Source: Pseudobutyrivibrio ruminis | GTDB lineage: Bacteria > Bacillota > Clostridia > Lachnospirales > Lachnospiraceae | Assembly (NCBI RefSeq): GCF_015057245.1 | Contig: NZ_SVET01000019.1 | Coordinates: 1-53,037, forward strand | Direction of reading: 5' to 3' | Length of the DNA stretch: 53,037 bases | Part shown: one piece after another, positions 45,102-52,947 of the stretch | Layout: the number at the start of each line of letters is the position of its first letter | Numbering within the stretch: position 1 is the stretch's first letter | Program-made: the position numbers and the translations under genes | The notes under the pieces: generated by a model | The model's database searches: none | Told to the model about the DNA's origin: nothing | The model's input: only the letters and a program-made list of their open reading frames with translations

Positions 45102-46493
45102 ATGAAAAGAAAAAAGAAAAATGATAACAAAATAATTAAATACCCAAAGCAATACCATTTTTCTATTGGTTTTATCGTCATAGGCGTAATGTTTATCTAT
45201 ATGATGTATCATTTATTTACTTATGTCACTGCAGATAACATTACTGTTTATGAGGTGTCACAGGGTTCTATATCTTCAAATCTTGAATATAATGCCCTTG
45301 CTATCAGACAAGAGCAGATTGTGTATGCGGATAATTCTGGAGATATTTTGTACCTTGCTGAAAATTTTGGTAAAGTTGGCTCAAAATCCCAGGTGTACGC
45401 GTTAGACACCACAGGTGAAATCTTATCCTCACTGGAGGATTCTGGTGATGATTCAGAGATTGTTTTAGATGAAGAAGATTATTCTAAGATTCAATCTACA
45501 GTTTCTAATTATTTAATTGATTATGACGGTATTAATTTTACTAAGACATATTCATTTAAAAATGACTTAGAATCTCAGGTTGAACAATTATATACAGTTT
45601 CGGCTATGGAATCTATGGGGGATTCACTGGACTCTGCAATAGCTTCTGGTTCCTTTAATATCTATAACAGTGCCACACCAGGCCTGGTAGTATATTCAAT
45701 TGATGGAATGGAAGATTTAACAACCGATACGTTTACTGCAGATTCTTTTGATACTTCAGAATATTCTACTGAAAATCTTAAAGCACAGGAATCTGTTGTT
45801 GTAGGTCAGCCTGTATATAAGCTTATTACATCGGATCATTGGAATTTAGTATTGGAAGTAGATCAGGATTTATATGATTCTCTGCAAGGAGAATCTTATT
45901 TAAAGATAAGGTTCTTAGAGGATGATACTGAAACCTGGACAAATCTTGAATTCCAGGAGAAAGCCGGAAAATATTATCTTGTTTTAACTTTGGATGATTC
46001 CATGGATCGCTTCGCTGATTCTCGTTATGTACATGTGAAGATTATTAATAACAATATTTCTGGTTTAAAGATTCCTAATTCGTCAATCGTTGAAAAAGAG
46101 TTCTATACAATACCAAAGGACTATATGATGCAGGGGAACAATACCGATGATGCTGGCTTCCTTCTTCAATCTGGTTCAGAAAATATGTATATTACTCCAA
46201 CAATATATTATGAGTCTGATGAGTATTACTATATAGATGATGAAATTGTTACTAGAGGCGATAAGTTAATCAAGCCTAATTCTAATGAGCAGTATGTAGT
46301 TGGTTCTACCACTGATAAATTGGAAGGCGTATATAATGTCAATAAAGGCTATGCGGTATTTAAGCAGATAGAAATACTTTATCAGAATGATGATTATTCA
46401 ATAATTAAAACCGGTACAAACTATGGTATATCCATGTATGACCATATTGTATTACAGGGCGATGAAGTAGAAGAAAATTCAATCATAAATTAA
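45102..46493 (+). CDS. HlyD-like single-pass membrane protein
   Basis: The product has 463 residues: a very basic N-terminus (MKRKKKND), one membrane helix (about 20-40) and a long extracellular part. The region after the helix (VYEVSQGSISSNLEYNALAIRQEQIVYADNSGDILYLAENFGKVGSKSQVYALD) has the split-lipoyl pattern of HlyD/efflux adaptor proteins; the C-terminal part is beta-rich with many Tyr/Asp. No ABC transporter or outer-membrane partner is near, so an export role is not shown. ATG 45102 is chosen over an upstream in-frame GTG at 45075 that lies within the preceding hairpin; no clear Shine-Dalgarno is seen. It precedes yggS and sepF. Confidence 0.72.
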   Translation: MKRKKKNDNKIIKYPKQYHFSIGFIVIGVMFIYMMYHLFTYVTADNITVYEVSQGSISSNLEYNALAIRQEQIVYADNSGDILYLAENFGKVGSKSQVYALDTTGEILSSLEDSGDDSEIVLDEEDYSKIQSTVSNYLIDYDGINFTKTYSFKNDLESQVEQLYTVSAMESMGDSLDSAIASGSFNIYNSATPGLVVYSIDGMEDLTTDTFTADSFDTSEYSTENLKAQESVVVGQPVYKLITSDHWNLVLEVDQDLYDSLQGESYLKIRFLEDDTETWTNLEFQEKAGKYYLVLTLDDSMDRFADSRYVHVKIINNNISGLKIPNSSIVEKEFYTIPKDYMMQGNNTDDAGFLLQSGSENMYITPTIYYESDEYYYIDDEIVTRGDKLIKPNSNEQYVVGSTTDKLEGVYNVNKGYAVFKQIEILYQNDDYSIIKTGTNYGISMYDHIVLQGDEVEENSIIN

Positions 46494-46528
46494 TAAATAC
46501 AATCTTGATTTAATTAAGGAGCTTTTGA

Positions 46529-47233
46529 ATGAGAGAACAAGAATTAAAAGAGAATTTAACAAATGTAGAGGAAAGAGTTGCGGCTGCTTGCAAGAGAGCA
46601 GGAAGAGCAAGAGAGGAAGTTACTCTTATTGCAGTTAGTAAGACAAAGCCAGTAGAGGATTTGCAGGTGATTTATGACGCAGGTATTCGCAGCTTTGGTG
46701 AGAACAAAGTTCAGGAACTTACAGGAAAGATTCCTGAGATGCCAAATGATATTGATTGGCATTTAATCGGTCACCTCCAACGTAATAAAGTTAAATATAT
46801 TGTAGATAAGGTTAAGCTTATTCATTCTGTAGATAGTTACAGATTAGCTGAAGAGATTAATATTCAGGCTAAAAAACATGGAATAGTTGTACCAATTCTT
46901 ATCGAAGTAAATGCAGCTAACGAAGCTACAAAGTTTGGTGTTAAGCTTGAAGAAACATTACAGCTTTGTGAAGAAATCTCTCATTTGGAGAATGTTCACA
47001 TCGAAGGATTAATGACTATAGCACCAAATGTAGTGGTTTCTGAAGAAAATCGACCAATTTTTAACAAAATAAAGGCTTTATCGGTTGACATAGCAAGTAA
47101 AAACCTTGATAATGTAGATATGAGAATTTTATCTATGGGAATGACAAATGATTTTGAAGTTGCCATAGAAGAAGGTGCTACTCATGTACGTGTAGGTACA
47201 GCAATCTTCGGTGAGAGAAACTATAATATTTAA
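46529..47233 (+). CDS. PLP homeostasis protein (YggS/YlmE family)
   Basis: YggS-type proteins bind pyridoxal 5'-phosphate in a TIM-like barrel and balance vitamin B6 and amino-acid pools without a known catalytic reaction. The 234 residues show LIAVSKTKPVEDL with the PLP lysine (Lys37 in SKTKP), FGENKVQEL, WHLIGHLQRNK, LIEVNAANEATKFG and RILSMGMTNDFEVAIEEGATHVRVGTAIFG. AAGGAG precedes the ATG. As in Bacillus (ylmE-sepF), the sepF gene follows, 17 bases later. Confidence 0.95.
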   Translation: MREQELKENLTNVEERVAAACKRAGRAREEVTLIAVSKTKPVEDLQVIYDAGIRSFGENKVQELTGKIPEMPNDIDWHLIGHLQRNKVKYIVDKVKLIHSVDSYRLAEEINIQAKKHGIVVPILIEVNAANEATKFGVKLEETLQLCEEISHLENVHIEGLMTIAPNVVVSEENRPIFNKIKALSVDIASKNLDNVDMRILSMGMTNDFEVAIEEGATHVRVGTAIFGERNYNI

Positions 47234-47250
47234 ATAAAGAGGAGTATGTT

Positions 47251-47763
47251 ATGTTTGAAAGAATGCTTGACGCGATGCATCTTAGTGACGACTACGACGA
47301 TTATGATGATGATGAATTATATGATGAGGAAGAGGATAAATCCTTCTTCAACAAATTCGGAAAGAATTCAGACGAAGAAAGACGTCCAGTTTTGAACAAG
47401 CCTTCTGAAAAAGAGACTAGAGCTGCTAAACCAGCTCCAAAGATTACACCTATGAGAAATAAAGGGAAAGGAACTGTTATGGAGGTTTGTGTTATTAAGC
47501 CATCTTCATTCGAGGATGCCAGAGAGATTTCTGAGACACTTTTAGCTGATAGAACCGTTTTACTTAATATGAAAGGTTTGGATTTAGGAGTTGCTCAGCG
47601 TATCATTGATTTCACATGTGGTACATGTTATGCAATCGATGGTAACCTTCAGAGAATCGAAGATTACATCTTCATTATCACACCTGCAGGAGTTGAGCTA
47701 TCTGGTGATTTAGCAGGAATCGTTGATGCCTTTGACTTTACAGGAATTCAAACAGGCTTTTAA
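47251..47763 (+). CDS. sepF: Cell division protein SepF
   Basis: SepF binds FtsZ and tethers the division ring to the membrane. The 170 residues include an N-terminal helix (MFERMLDAMHLS) that fits the membrane-binding amphipathic helix, an acidic Asp/Tyr/Glu linker (about 13-60) and the C-terminal SepF domain (about 75-165) with ARVISETLLADRTVLLNMKGLD-like features and QRIIDFTCGTCYAIDGNLQRI. AGAGGAG precedes the ATG. Its neighbour yggS supports the call. A strong terminator follows. Confidence 0.94.
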   Translation: MFERMLDAMHLSDDYDDYDDDELYDEEEDKSFFNKFGKNSDEERRPVLNKPSEKETRAAKPAPKITPMRNKGKGTVMEVCVIKPSSFEDAREISETLLADRTVLLNMKGLDLGVAQRIIDFTCGTCYAIDGNLQRIEDYIFIITPAGVELSGDLAGIVDAFDFTGIQTGF

Positions 47764-47769
47764 ATTTTA

Positions 47770-47800
47770 AGCACCAGATTATCTGGTGCTTTTTTTCTTT
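47770..47800 (+). terminator. Rho-independent terminator after sepF
   Basis: AGCACCAGA (47770-47778) pairs perfectly with TCTGGTGCT (47782-47790) around a 3-base loop, followed by a run of seven T. Confidence 0.93.
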
Positions 47801-47842
47801 TGACTTATGTTGACTTGCTTTTGATCATTACGGGAGAATAAA

Positions 47843-48934
47843 ATGCTTCAAGAATTACTAATCAATTATGAGAACAAGCCATGTTATAAAATTGTATTTA
47901 GACCAGATTTTTCTGATTTAATAAATGTATTTAACTCAGAAGTAAACCATCAATATGATAAGATTTGTATTGTTACAGATTCCAATGTAGCTAAGCTATA
48001 TTTACATGAAATTATATCAGGATTTAAGAATATTGATTCAGAAGTATACTCATTTAGCTTTGATGCAGGAGAAGAATCTAAGAATCTTAGTATTGTTAAT
48101 TTGTTATATCAGCATTTAATAAATCATAAATTTACCAGAAACTCACTACTTGTTGCTTTGGGTGGCGGTGTTGTTGGTGATTTAACTGGCTTTGCTGCGG
48201 CTACTTTTTTAAGAGGCATTGATTTTATTCAAGTTCCTACTACATTGCTTTCTCAAGTTGATAGTTCTGTAGGCGGCAAAACAGGTGTTGACTTCAACCA
48301 ATATAAAAACATGGTTGGTGCGTTCTATATGCCAAAGCTTGTTTATATGAATATTGGTTCTTTAAATACACTGGATGATAATAACTTTATTTGTGGTATG
48401 GGTGAAGTTGTTAAGAGTGCTCTTATTGCTGATAAGGATTTCTATAATTGGCTTAAGGCTAATTCTACTTTGTTAAAAGAGCGCAATTATGATGCCTTGG
48501 CATATGCTGTTGGAAAGTGCTGTGGAATTAAAGGCCATGTAGTTGAAATTGATCCAAAGGAAAAAGGTATCAGAGCGTACCTTAATTTTGGTCACACCAT
48601 TGGCCATGCTATTGAGAAGCTTAAGAATTTTACATTGGGACACGGACAGTGTGTTGGACTTGGAATGGTCTCAGCAATTTATTTATCTAACAAATTATCT
48701 TACATATCGGATGATGAGGTTTCTGATATTATTGAGACTTTGAAGGAGTTTGGTATTCCTGTTAGTGTAGATGGTTTGAATCCAACAGAAGTTCTTGCAG
48801 CTACCAAGTCAGATAAAAAAATGACTGGAAACAAGATTAAATTTACTATATTAAAGGCGGTAGGTCAGGCCGATTCGTATTTGGATTTTTCCGATGAAGA
48901 TTTGCTTTGGGCTATAGATAAGGTGCTAGTTTAA
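47843..48934 (+). CDS. aroB: 3-dehydroquinate synthase
   Basis: AroB turns DAHP into 3-dehydroquinate, the second step of the shikimate pathway. The 363 residues contain the NAD-binding ALGGGVVGDLTGFAAATFLRGI segment (about 108-129), VPTTLLSQVDSSVGGKTGVD and the metal-binding residues in GMGEVVKSALI (Glu) and LNFGHTIGHAIE (His). GGGAG lies before the ATG. Two direct TTGACTT copies (47800 and 47810) upstream could hold a -35 box, but no good -10 box follows. No other aromatic genes are adjacent. lspA overlaps its stop by one base. Confidence 0.96.
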   Translation: MLQELLINYENKPCYKIVFRPDFSDLINVFNSEVNHQYDKICIVTDSNVAKLYLHEIISGFKNIDSEVYSFSFDAGEESKNLSIVNLLYQHLINHKFTRNSLLVALGGGVVGDLTGFAAATFLRGIDFIQVPTTLLSQVDSSVGGKTGVDFNQYKNMVGAFYMPKLVYMNIGSLNTLDDNNFICGMGEVVKSALIADKDFYNWLKANSTLLKERNYDALAYAVGKCCGIKGHVVEIDPKEKGIRAYLNFGHTIGHAIEKLKNFTLGHGQCVGLGMVSAIYLSNKLSYISDDEVSDIIETLKEFGIPVSVDGLNPTEVLAATKSDKKMTGNKIKFTILKAVGQADSYLDFSDEDLLWAIDKVLV

Positions 48935-49464
48935 TGTTTTACAAATATAAAAAATCAATTTCATTGCTTTATAGTTTAATACTTACAGTTTTACTTATTG
49001 CTCTTGATCAGTTTACTAAGCTTTTGGCTGTGAGACATCTTATGAATAAAGAAGATATAATTCTTATTCCAAATGTATTGCAGCTGCATTATTTGGAGAA
49101 TACAGGTGCGGCTTTTTCTATTTTAGAGGGAAAGCAGATTGTATTTGCAATTATTACACCGATTCTTCTTGTAGCTCTTTGCTATATTTTGGTAAAGATG
49201 CCTCAGACTAAGAAATACCAGGCTTTAGATTATATTATTGTGTTTTTGATTGCAGGAGCTATAGGCAATTATATCGATAGAATCATGAATAACTATGTTG
49301 TTGATTTTATTTATTTTTCCCTTATTAATTTTCCTGTATTTAATGTTGCAGATTGCTACGTTACAGTTTCTGTTATTTTACTGTTAATTCTTATTATGTG
49401 GTATTATACAGATGAAGATTTAGATGATATAAAAAAAGGATTAAAGATTACAAAGAATGGATGA
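48934..49464 (+). CDS. lspA: Lipoprotein signal peptidase (signal peptidase II)
   Basis: LspA cleaves the signal peptide of diacylglyceryl-modified prolipoproteins in the membrane. The 176 residues form four membrane helices. The conserved LENTGAAFS (about 49-57), GNYIDRIMNNYVVDFIYF (catalytic Asp in VVDF) and FPVFNVADCYVT (catalytic Asp in NVAD) are all present. It serves lipoproteins such as the DUF3048 protein and the carboxypeptidase in this window. It overlaps aroB by one base and rluD by 8 bases. Confidence 0.96.
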   Translation: MFYKYKKSISLLYSLILTVLLIALDQFTKLLAVRHLMNKEDIILIPNVLQLHYLENTGAAFSILEGKQIVFAIITPILLVALCYILVKMPQTKKYQALDYIIVFLIAGAIGNYIDRIMNNYVVDFIYFSLINFPVFNVADCYVTVSVILLLILIMWYYTDEDLDDIKKGLKITKNG

Positions 49465-50368
49465 ATTTACTTTATCAATTGAAGATTCTGCAGATTGTGG
49501 AGTCAGAATAGATAAATATTTAGCTCAAGCATTACCTGAGAAATCACGAAGCTACTATCAAAAAGCTATTGATAGTGGCTTTGTTTTAGTTAATGGAAAA
49601 CAAGTAAAATCTAAATATCAGACCAAACTTGGTGACGATATTGTGGTAAGCATAGAGCCTGTAAAAGAGATAGATATTCAGCCTGAGGATATTCCTATTG
49701 AAATTCTTTACGAGGATCAGGATGTAATTGTTGTTAATAAGCCTAAGGGAATGGTTGTGCATCCAGCACCAGGTCATTATTCTGGTACACTTGTCAATGC
49801 GCTTATGTATCATTGCAAAGATTCATTATCTGGAATTAATGGAGAAATTAGACCAGGAATTGTACATAGAATAGATATGAATACTACAGGGTCTCTTTTA
49901 GTATGCAAAAACGATAAAGCTCATAACGATATTGCCGCTCAAATCAAAGTGCATTCAGTAAATCGTATATATAAAGGAATTGTTATTGGAAATTTTAAAG
50001 TGGACGAAGGCACGGTAAACGCTAGAATTGGCCGAAATCCGAAAGATAGAAAGAAAATGGTAGTAAGCGATGGTCGAGAGGCAATCACTCATTTCAAGGT
50101 TTTAGAGCAATATAAAGGCTATTCTTATGTACAGTTTAAGCTAGAAACCGGAAGAACCCATCAGATTCGTGTTCACATGGCTCATATAGGCCATCCATTG
50201 CTTGGGGATGATGTTTATGGAAAGCCAGTCAAGAATCTTCAGGGTCAAACTCTTCATGCTCAAACAATTGGATTTGTTCAGCCTACTACTGGAGAATATG
50301 TTGAAGTAGATGCTCCGTTGCCTGCTTATTTTGAAGATTTACTTAATAAATATAGAAAAATGGTATAG
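49457..50368 (+). CDS. rluD: RluD-family 23S rRNA pseudouridine synthase
   Basis: The 303 residues have an N-terminal S4 RNA-binding domain (about 13-75) and an RluA/RluD catalytic domain (about 85-290). The catalytic Asp140 lies in VHRIDMNTTGSLLVCKND, where most family members read HRLDKDTSG. GRTHQIRVHMAHIGHPLLGDDVYG follows, as usual. It isomerises uridines in 23S rRNA; which sites cannot be told. The gene overlaps lspA, as the lspA-rluD pair does in Bacillus. Its stop codon lies within the terminator stem. Confidence 0.94.
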   Translation: MDEFTLSIEDSADCGVRIDKYLAQALPEKSRSYYQKAIDSGFVLVNGKQVKSKYQTKLGDDIVVSIEPVKEIDIQPEDIPIEILYEDQDVIVVNKPKGMVVHPAPGHYSGTLVNALMYHCKDSLSGINGEIRPGIVHRIDMNTTGSLLVCKNDKAHNDIAAQIKVHSVNRIYKGIVIGNFKVDEGTVNARIGRNPKDRKKMVVSDGREAITHFKVLEQYKGYSYVQFKLETGRTHQIRVHMAHIGHPLLGDDVYGKPVKNLQGQTLHAQTIGFVQPTTGEYVEVDAPLPAYFEDLLNKYRKMV

Positions 50369-50388
50369 GGATTCCTATACCATTTTTT
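50356..50388. terminator. Bidirectional terminator between convergent rluD and recombinase genes
   Basis: AAAAATGGTATAGG (50356-50369) pairs perfectly with CCTATACCATTTTT (50374-50387) around a 4-base loop. Terminal A and T runs give a U-tail in both directions. The rluD stop (50366-50368) is inside the left arm and the recombinase stop abuts the right arm. Confidence 0.93.
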
Positions 50389-51453
50389 CTATGTATCTTT
50401 TCTACGGAAATCTACTGCGTTACGTGCCTGTCGTTTGTGCTCATCTTCAATAGCTGCATAGTAGTCGATAGTTGTATTAATATTTTCGTGGCCTAATACA
50501 TCAGCTACAAGCCTGATATCGCCGGTTTCACGATAGAGGGCAGTACCATAGGTGCTTCGTAGCTTATGAGGTGTGATTTTTTTGTTTGGGACCACTATTT
50601 TGGCGTATTTCTTAACGAGATTTTCAATCGCATCTACACTAATTCTTTTACCTTGAAGGGAATAGAAGAGAGCAGTTTCATGGCCTTCTATAGGATTTAT
50701 ATATTGGCGTTCGCCATTTATATAGTCTTTTAGAACGTCTGCAACCTCCTGATTGAAGTAGATAACGTCCTGTCCGCCTCCCTTTCGAACGATTGTTAAA
50801 GAATTAACATGAAAATCTACATCATTTAAATCCAAGCCATTACATTCGCTGACACGGATTCCAGTATTTAGCATCAAAGTAAGGATTGCAAGGTCGCGGC
50901 CACGTGTTTTTTGATTATACATGCGTTGGCGCTCAGATGTATAGGCGGTTCCGTTATCAATGGCGTCAAGAATTGCTTGAACCTCATAATTGTTCATTCT
51001 AATGATGTTTTTGTCTTTTTTGAGCTTTGGCAATTCAACTGTAGCCATTGGATCATCGTCAATATTGTGTCTGGTATAGTGATACTTGAACATACCACGT
51101 AATGGAGACATTTTACGAGCGATTGCTTTTTTATCATTTTCGTGTTGTTCACCTACAACATTTAATTCTAAATAACGTTGGTACTCAATAATATCATCAG
51201 CTGTAATTTTATTTAAAACGCCGTAATCAATTTTTTTGAGGTCTGAACTATCAATTGTAGGGTTGGAGGCTCCTAAAAATCGAAAAAAAGTTAGTAGATC
51301 ATATGAATATGAAATTAAGGTGCTAGGCTGAGTTGTATGTTCCTTAGAATAAATATAATCAGCAGCACACTTAGGAAGCTGTGAGATTAACTCACGTAAT
51401 TTGATTTTTTGATTCTTTGTTTTGTCTTTGTAGAACTGTGAATCTTTACCCAT
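50389..51453 (-). CDS. Tyrosine recombinase, XerS-like
   Basis: The 354 residues contain a SAM-like N-terminal DNA-binding domain (about 25-130) and a catalytic domain (about 150-345). The expected residues are present: Arg200 (NTGIRVSE), Lys224 (VRKGGG), His296-x-x-Arg299 (TPHKLRSTYGTALY), His322 (LGHEN) and Tyr331/332 (TTIDYYAAI). Length and the RKGGGQD and TPHKLRSTYGTALYRET segments recall XerS, the single dimer-resolution recombinase of streptococci; a mobile-element integrase is an alternative. The start is ATG 51453, with GGGAGGA 8 bases upstream, rather than an in-frame start at 51528. No phage or transposon genes adjoin it. A palindrome sits in its leader. Confidence 0.88.
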   Translation of the reverse strand: MGKDSQFYKDKTKNQKIKLRELISQLPKCAADYIYSKEHTTQPSTLISYSYDLLTFFRFLGASNPTIDSSDLKKIDYGVLNKITADDIIEYQRYLELNVVGEQHENDKKAIARKMSPLRGMFKYHYTRHNIDDDPMATVELPKLKKDKNIIRMNNYEVQAILDAIDNGTAYTSERQRMYNQKTRGRDLAILTLMLNTGIRVSECNGLDLNDVDFHVNSLTIVRKGGGQDVIYFNQEVADVLKDYINGERQYINPIEGHETALFYSLQGKRISVDAIENLVKKYAKIVVPNKKITPHKLRSTYGTALYRETGDIRLVADVLGHENINTTIDYYAAIEDEHKRQARNAVDFRRKDT

Positions 51454-51489
51454 ATTGTAATTCCTCCCAATAATTTGAAAAAAACAGGG

Positions 51490-51498
51490 GATAGATAG
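51490..51498. repeat. Third partial half-site near the recombinase ribosome site
   Basis: GATAGATAG here is the exact reverse complement of CTATCTATC at 51528-51536, the outer part of the palindrome's left arm. It lies 37 bases from the recombinase start codon. Confidence 0.6.
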
Positions 51499-51528
51499 AA
51501 ATGCCGTGTTTTCGGGCTTTTTTAACAC

Positions 51529-51564
51529 TATCTATCGGATAAACAGATATTTATCCGATAGATA
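51529..51564. repeat. Perfect 15-6-15 palindrome in the recombinase promoter/leader
   Basis: TATCTATCGGATAAA (51529-51543) and its exact reverse complement (51550-51564) flank the 6-base centre CAGATA. Two equal arms around 6 bases is the format of tyrosine recombinase core sites. It lies 75 bases before the recombinase start, directly after the -10 box. It could be a dif-like recombination site, an operator for autoregulation, or an RNA hairpin; it has no T-run and is not a plain terminator. Confidence 0.9.
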
Positions 51565-51565
51565 C

Positions 51566-51594
51566 ATTTTACTCTCTTCTGCGATTTTTATCAA
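51566..51594 (-). promoter_or_regulatory. Promoter of the tyrosine recombinase
   Basis: On the - strand, TTGATA (51594-51589), a 17-base spacer and TAAAAT (51571-51566) form a good housekeeping promoter. The start point would fall in or at the edge of the palindrome. Confidence 0.7.
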
Positions 51595-51695
51595 GTTGAT
51601 TCAGTAACGATATAAGTAACTTTAAAGTAATTTTTTTAATGTAAATTTATCACTGCATATTTATTGGGTTCTGTACATTTAGATTATATTAAGCC

Positions 51696-52139
51696 CTATA
51701 ATGCTATTCTCATAGATACCGTTCCATTTTCACAGCCTAATTCCTCAAACTCCATACGCTTATATAATTCATAGGCTGTTTTCATTACTTCAGGTTTAGT
51801 AGTAAATATTATTTGGTCATACCCAAGCTTTCGCGACTTTTCTATCATGGAATTAAGTAGAACTCTTGCATACCCTTTCCCACGATACTCTGGTTTAATA
51901 AACAATCGTTTTCCTTCGCAGGTTGTGACATCTACTTTTTTTATAGCTATACAGCCTACAGGTTTACCATTTTCATAACCAACGAGAATTGCTCCACCCT
52001 TGTAAAAATCATTTAAATCGGCCAATTCTTTATCAAAAGAAACAAAGCATCCCTCGGCACCTTTTATCTGAGAATACTCAATGAATAATGCTTTTGCCAC
52101 CTCAATATCATTACATTCTTTTACATCAAAAGTTCCCAA
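51696..52139 (-). CDS. GNAT family N-acetyltransferase
   Basis: The 147-residue protein has the GNAT fold: an acceptor-side N-terminal half, motif A as LFIKPEYRGKGYARVLLNSMIEKSRKLGY (about 78-106) with the acetyl-CoA pyrophosphate loop R-G-K-G-Y-A, and motif B around ELYKRMEFEELG. The substrate is unknown. The start is TTG (52139-52137), with GAAGGAGA upstream. It lies 49 bases after the MarR gene on the same strand, so the two are probably one operon and the acetyltransferase may modify what the regulator senses. No clear terminator is seen in the 168 bases after it. Confidence 0.88.
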   Translation of the reverse strand: MGTFDVKECNDIEVAKALFIEYSQIKGAEGCFVSFDKELADLNDFYKGGAILVGYENGKPVGCIAIKKVDVTTCEGKRLFIKPEYRGKGYARVLLNSMIEKSRKLGYDQIIFTTKPEVMKTAYELYKRMEFEELGCENGTVSMRIAL

Positions 52140-52188
52140 TTCTTGTTATCTCCTTCTAACTCTTTCCCAGTCACTTTCCATCATCTGT

Positions 52189-52632
52189 CTAATCACAACA
52201 TTTGTCCTCCACTTCATCGCATGCTTCATTATATAGTTTTAAAGCCTCAAGAACCTGATCTTGCTTATCCTTCGGGATTCTTGAGAACACATCTTTAAAC
52301 TTCTCATACATGTCATTCTCAATCTTATTAAAACGAGCCTCTCCCTCTTTTGTCAGAGTAAGCACAACACATCTACGATCTGTTTTAGAAGGTTCTCGAA
52401 TGACAAAACCTTTTTGTACAAGTTCCTCAACAGCCCTACTTACCGCACTTTTATCAAGTTTCAGTATCTTCGCCAATTCTTTTACGCAAACACCCGGGCT
52501 ACGTCCAATCTCCACTACAAGAAAACACTGAGAAGTAGTAACTGAGCATTGGCAGCAATCCGTAGTGTTCAAATTATCAAGATTACGCTCCAGTTCTCTG
52601 GTATATTCTCGAAAAACTTTTACTTTATCCAT
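52189..52632 (-). CDS. Cysteine-rich MarR-family regulator
   Basis: The 147 residues contain a winged helix (about 35-105): SPGVCVKELAKILKLDKSAVSRAVEELVQKGFVIREPSKTDRRCVVLTLTKEG is the standard MarR recognition helix and wing. It is unusually rich in cysteine: 9 in all, with CCQC (26-29), Cys36, Cys49, RRC and a C-terminal CCD. Clustered cysteines suggest sensing of a metal, metalloid or thiol-reactive compound, which is inference. The start is ATG 52632 with AGGAGG 7 bases upstream; the longer frame from 52680 would cross the promoter. The GNAT gene follows. Confidence 0.88.
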   Translation of the reverse strand: MDKVKVFREYTRELERNLDNLNTTDCCQCSVTTSQCFLVVEIGRSPGVCVKELAKILKLDKSAVSRAVEELVQKGFVIREPSKTDRRCVVLTLTKEGEARFNKIENDMYEKFKDVFSRIPKDKQDQVLEALKLYNEACDEVEDKCCD

Positions 52633-52656
52633 AGTCGAACCTCCTTTTAAATATGA

Positions 52657-52685
52657 ATAATAATTGCAATTGTTGTACATGTCAA
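52657..52685 (-). promoter_or_regulatory. Promoter of the marR-GNAT pair with palindromic spacer
   Basis: On the - strand, a perfect TTGACA (52685-52680), a 17-base spacer and TATTAT (52662-52657). The palindrome AATTGCAATT (52662-52671) lies in the spacer beside the -10 box and is a candidate operator for the MarR protein. Confidence 0.75.
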
Positions 52686-52779
52686 CTATTTCTTTATATA
52701 AATTTAGACTAGTACTATCTGGACGTCCACAGAGGTATATTGATGTTGCATTTAGTGCTGGAAATAATAGGTAAAATTA

Positions 52780-52808
52780 AAGGAGCTAATCAAACTGAAC
52801 AGCTCCTT
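52780..52808 (-). terminator. Possible terminator of the edge gene
   Basis: On the - strand an 8-bp stem, AAGGAGCT with AGCTCCTT, has a 13-base loop and is followed by TAATTTTAC. The large loop and weak tail make this tentative. Confidence 0.4.
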
Positions 52809-52947
52809 ATAATATGTTTATTTAGTCAGACAAATTTGAATTTGTCTCATTTAATTTGAAGTTAATTAATTGACATTTTGTGCATTTCCTAATACACGCT
52901 AATGCAAAAGCCATTCCAAGCACGCCTAATCGACAAATTGGATTTGC

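Larger units (their letters stand above)
52633..52947. other. Intergenic region upstream of the MarR gene (315 bases)
   Basis: It holds the MarR promoter (52657-52685) and two hairpins. AAGGAGCT (52780-52787) pairs with AGCTCCTT (52801-52808); read on the - strand it is followed by a T-rich stretch and could end the gene at the window edge. AGACAAAT (52828-52835) pairs with ATTTGTCT (52840-52847) around 4 bases. No convincing gene is seen between them. Confidence 0.6.

Noticed and set aside
47800..47828. Promoter for aroB from tandem TTGACTT copies
   Set aside because: Neither copy has a convincing -10 box at 16-18 bases, so it is mentioned only under aroB.
51454..51528. 25-residue extension of the recombinase
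   Set aside because: The extension crosses the leader and ribosome site used by ATG 51453 and has no ribosome site of its own.
51529..51564. Palindrome as a simple terminator of the GNAT gene
   Set aside because: On the - strand it follows a promoter and lacks a T-run; it also lies more than 130 bases after the GNAT stop.
52633..52680. 16-residue extension of the MarR protein
   Set aside because: It would be translated from the promoter -10 region; AGGAGG marks ATG 52632 as the start.
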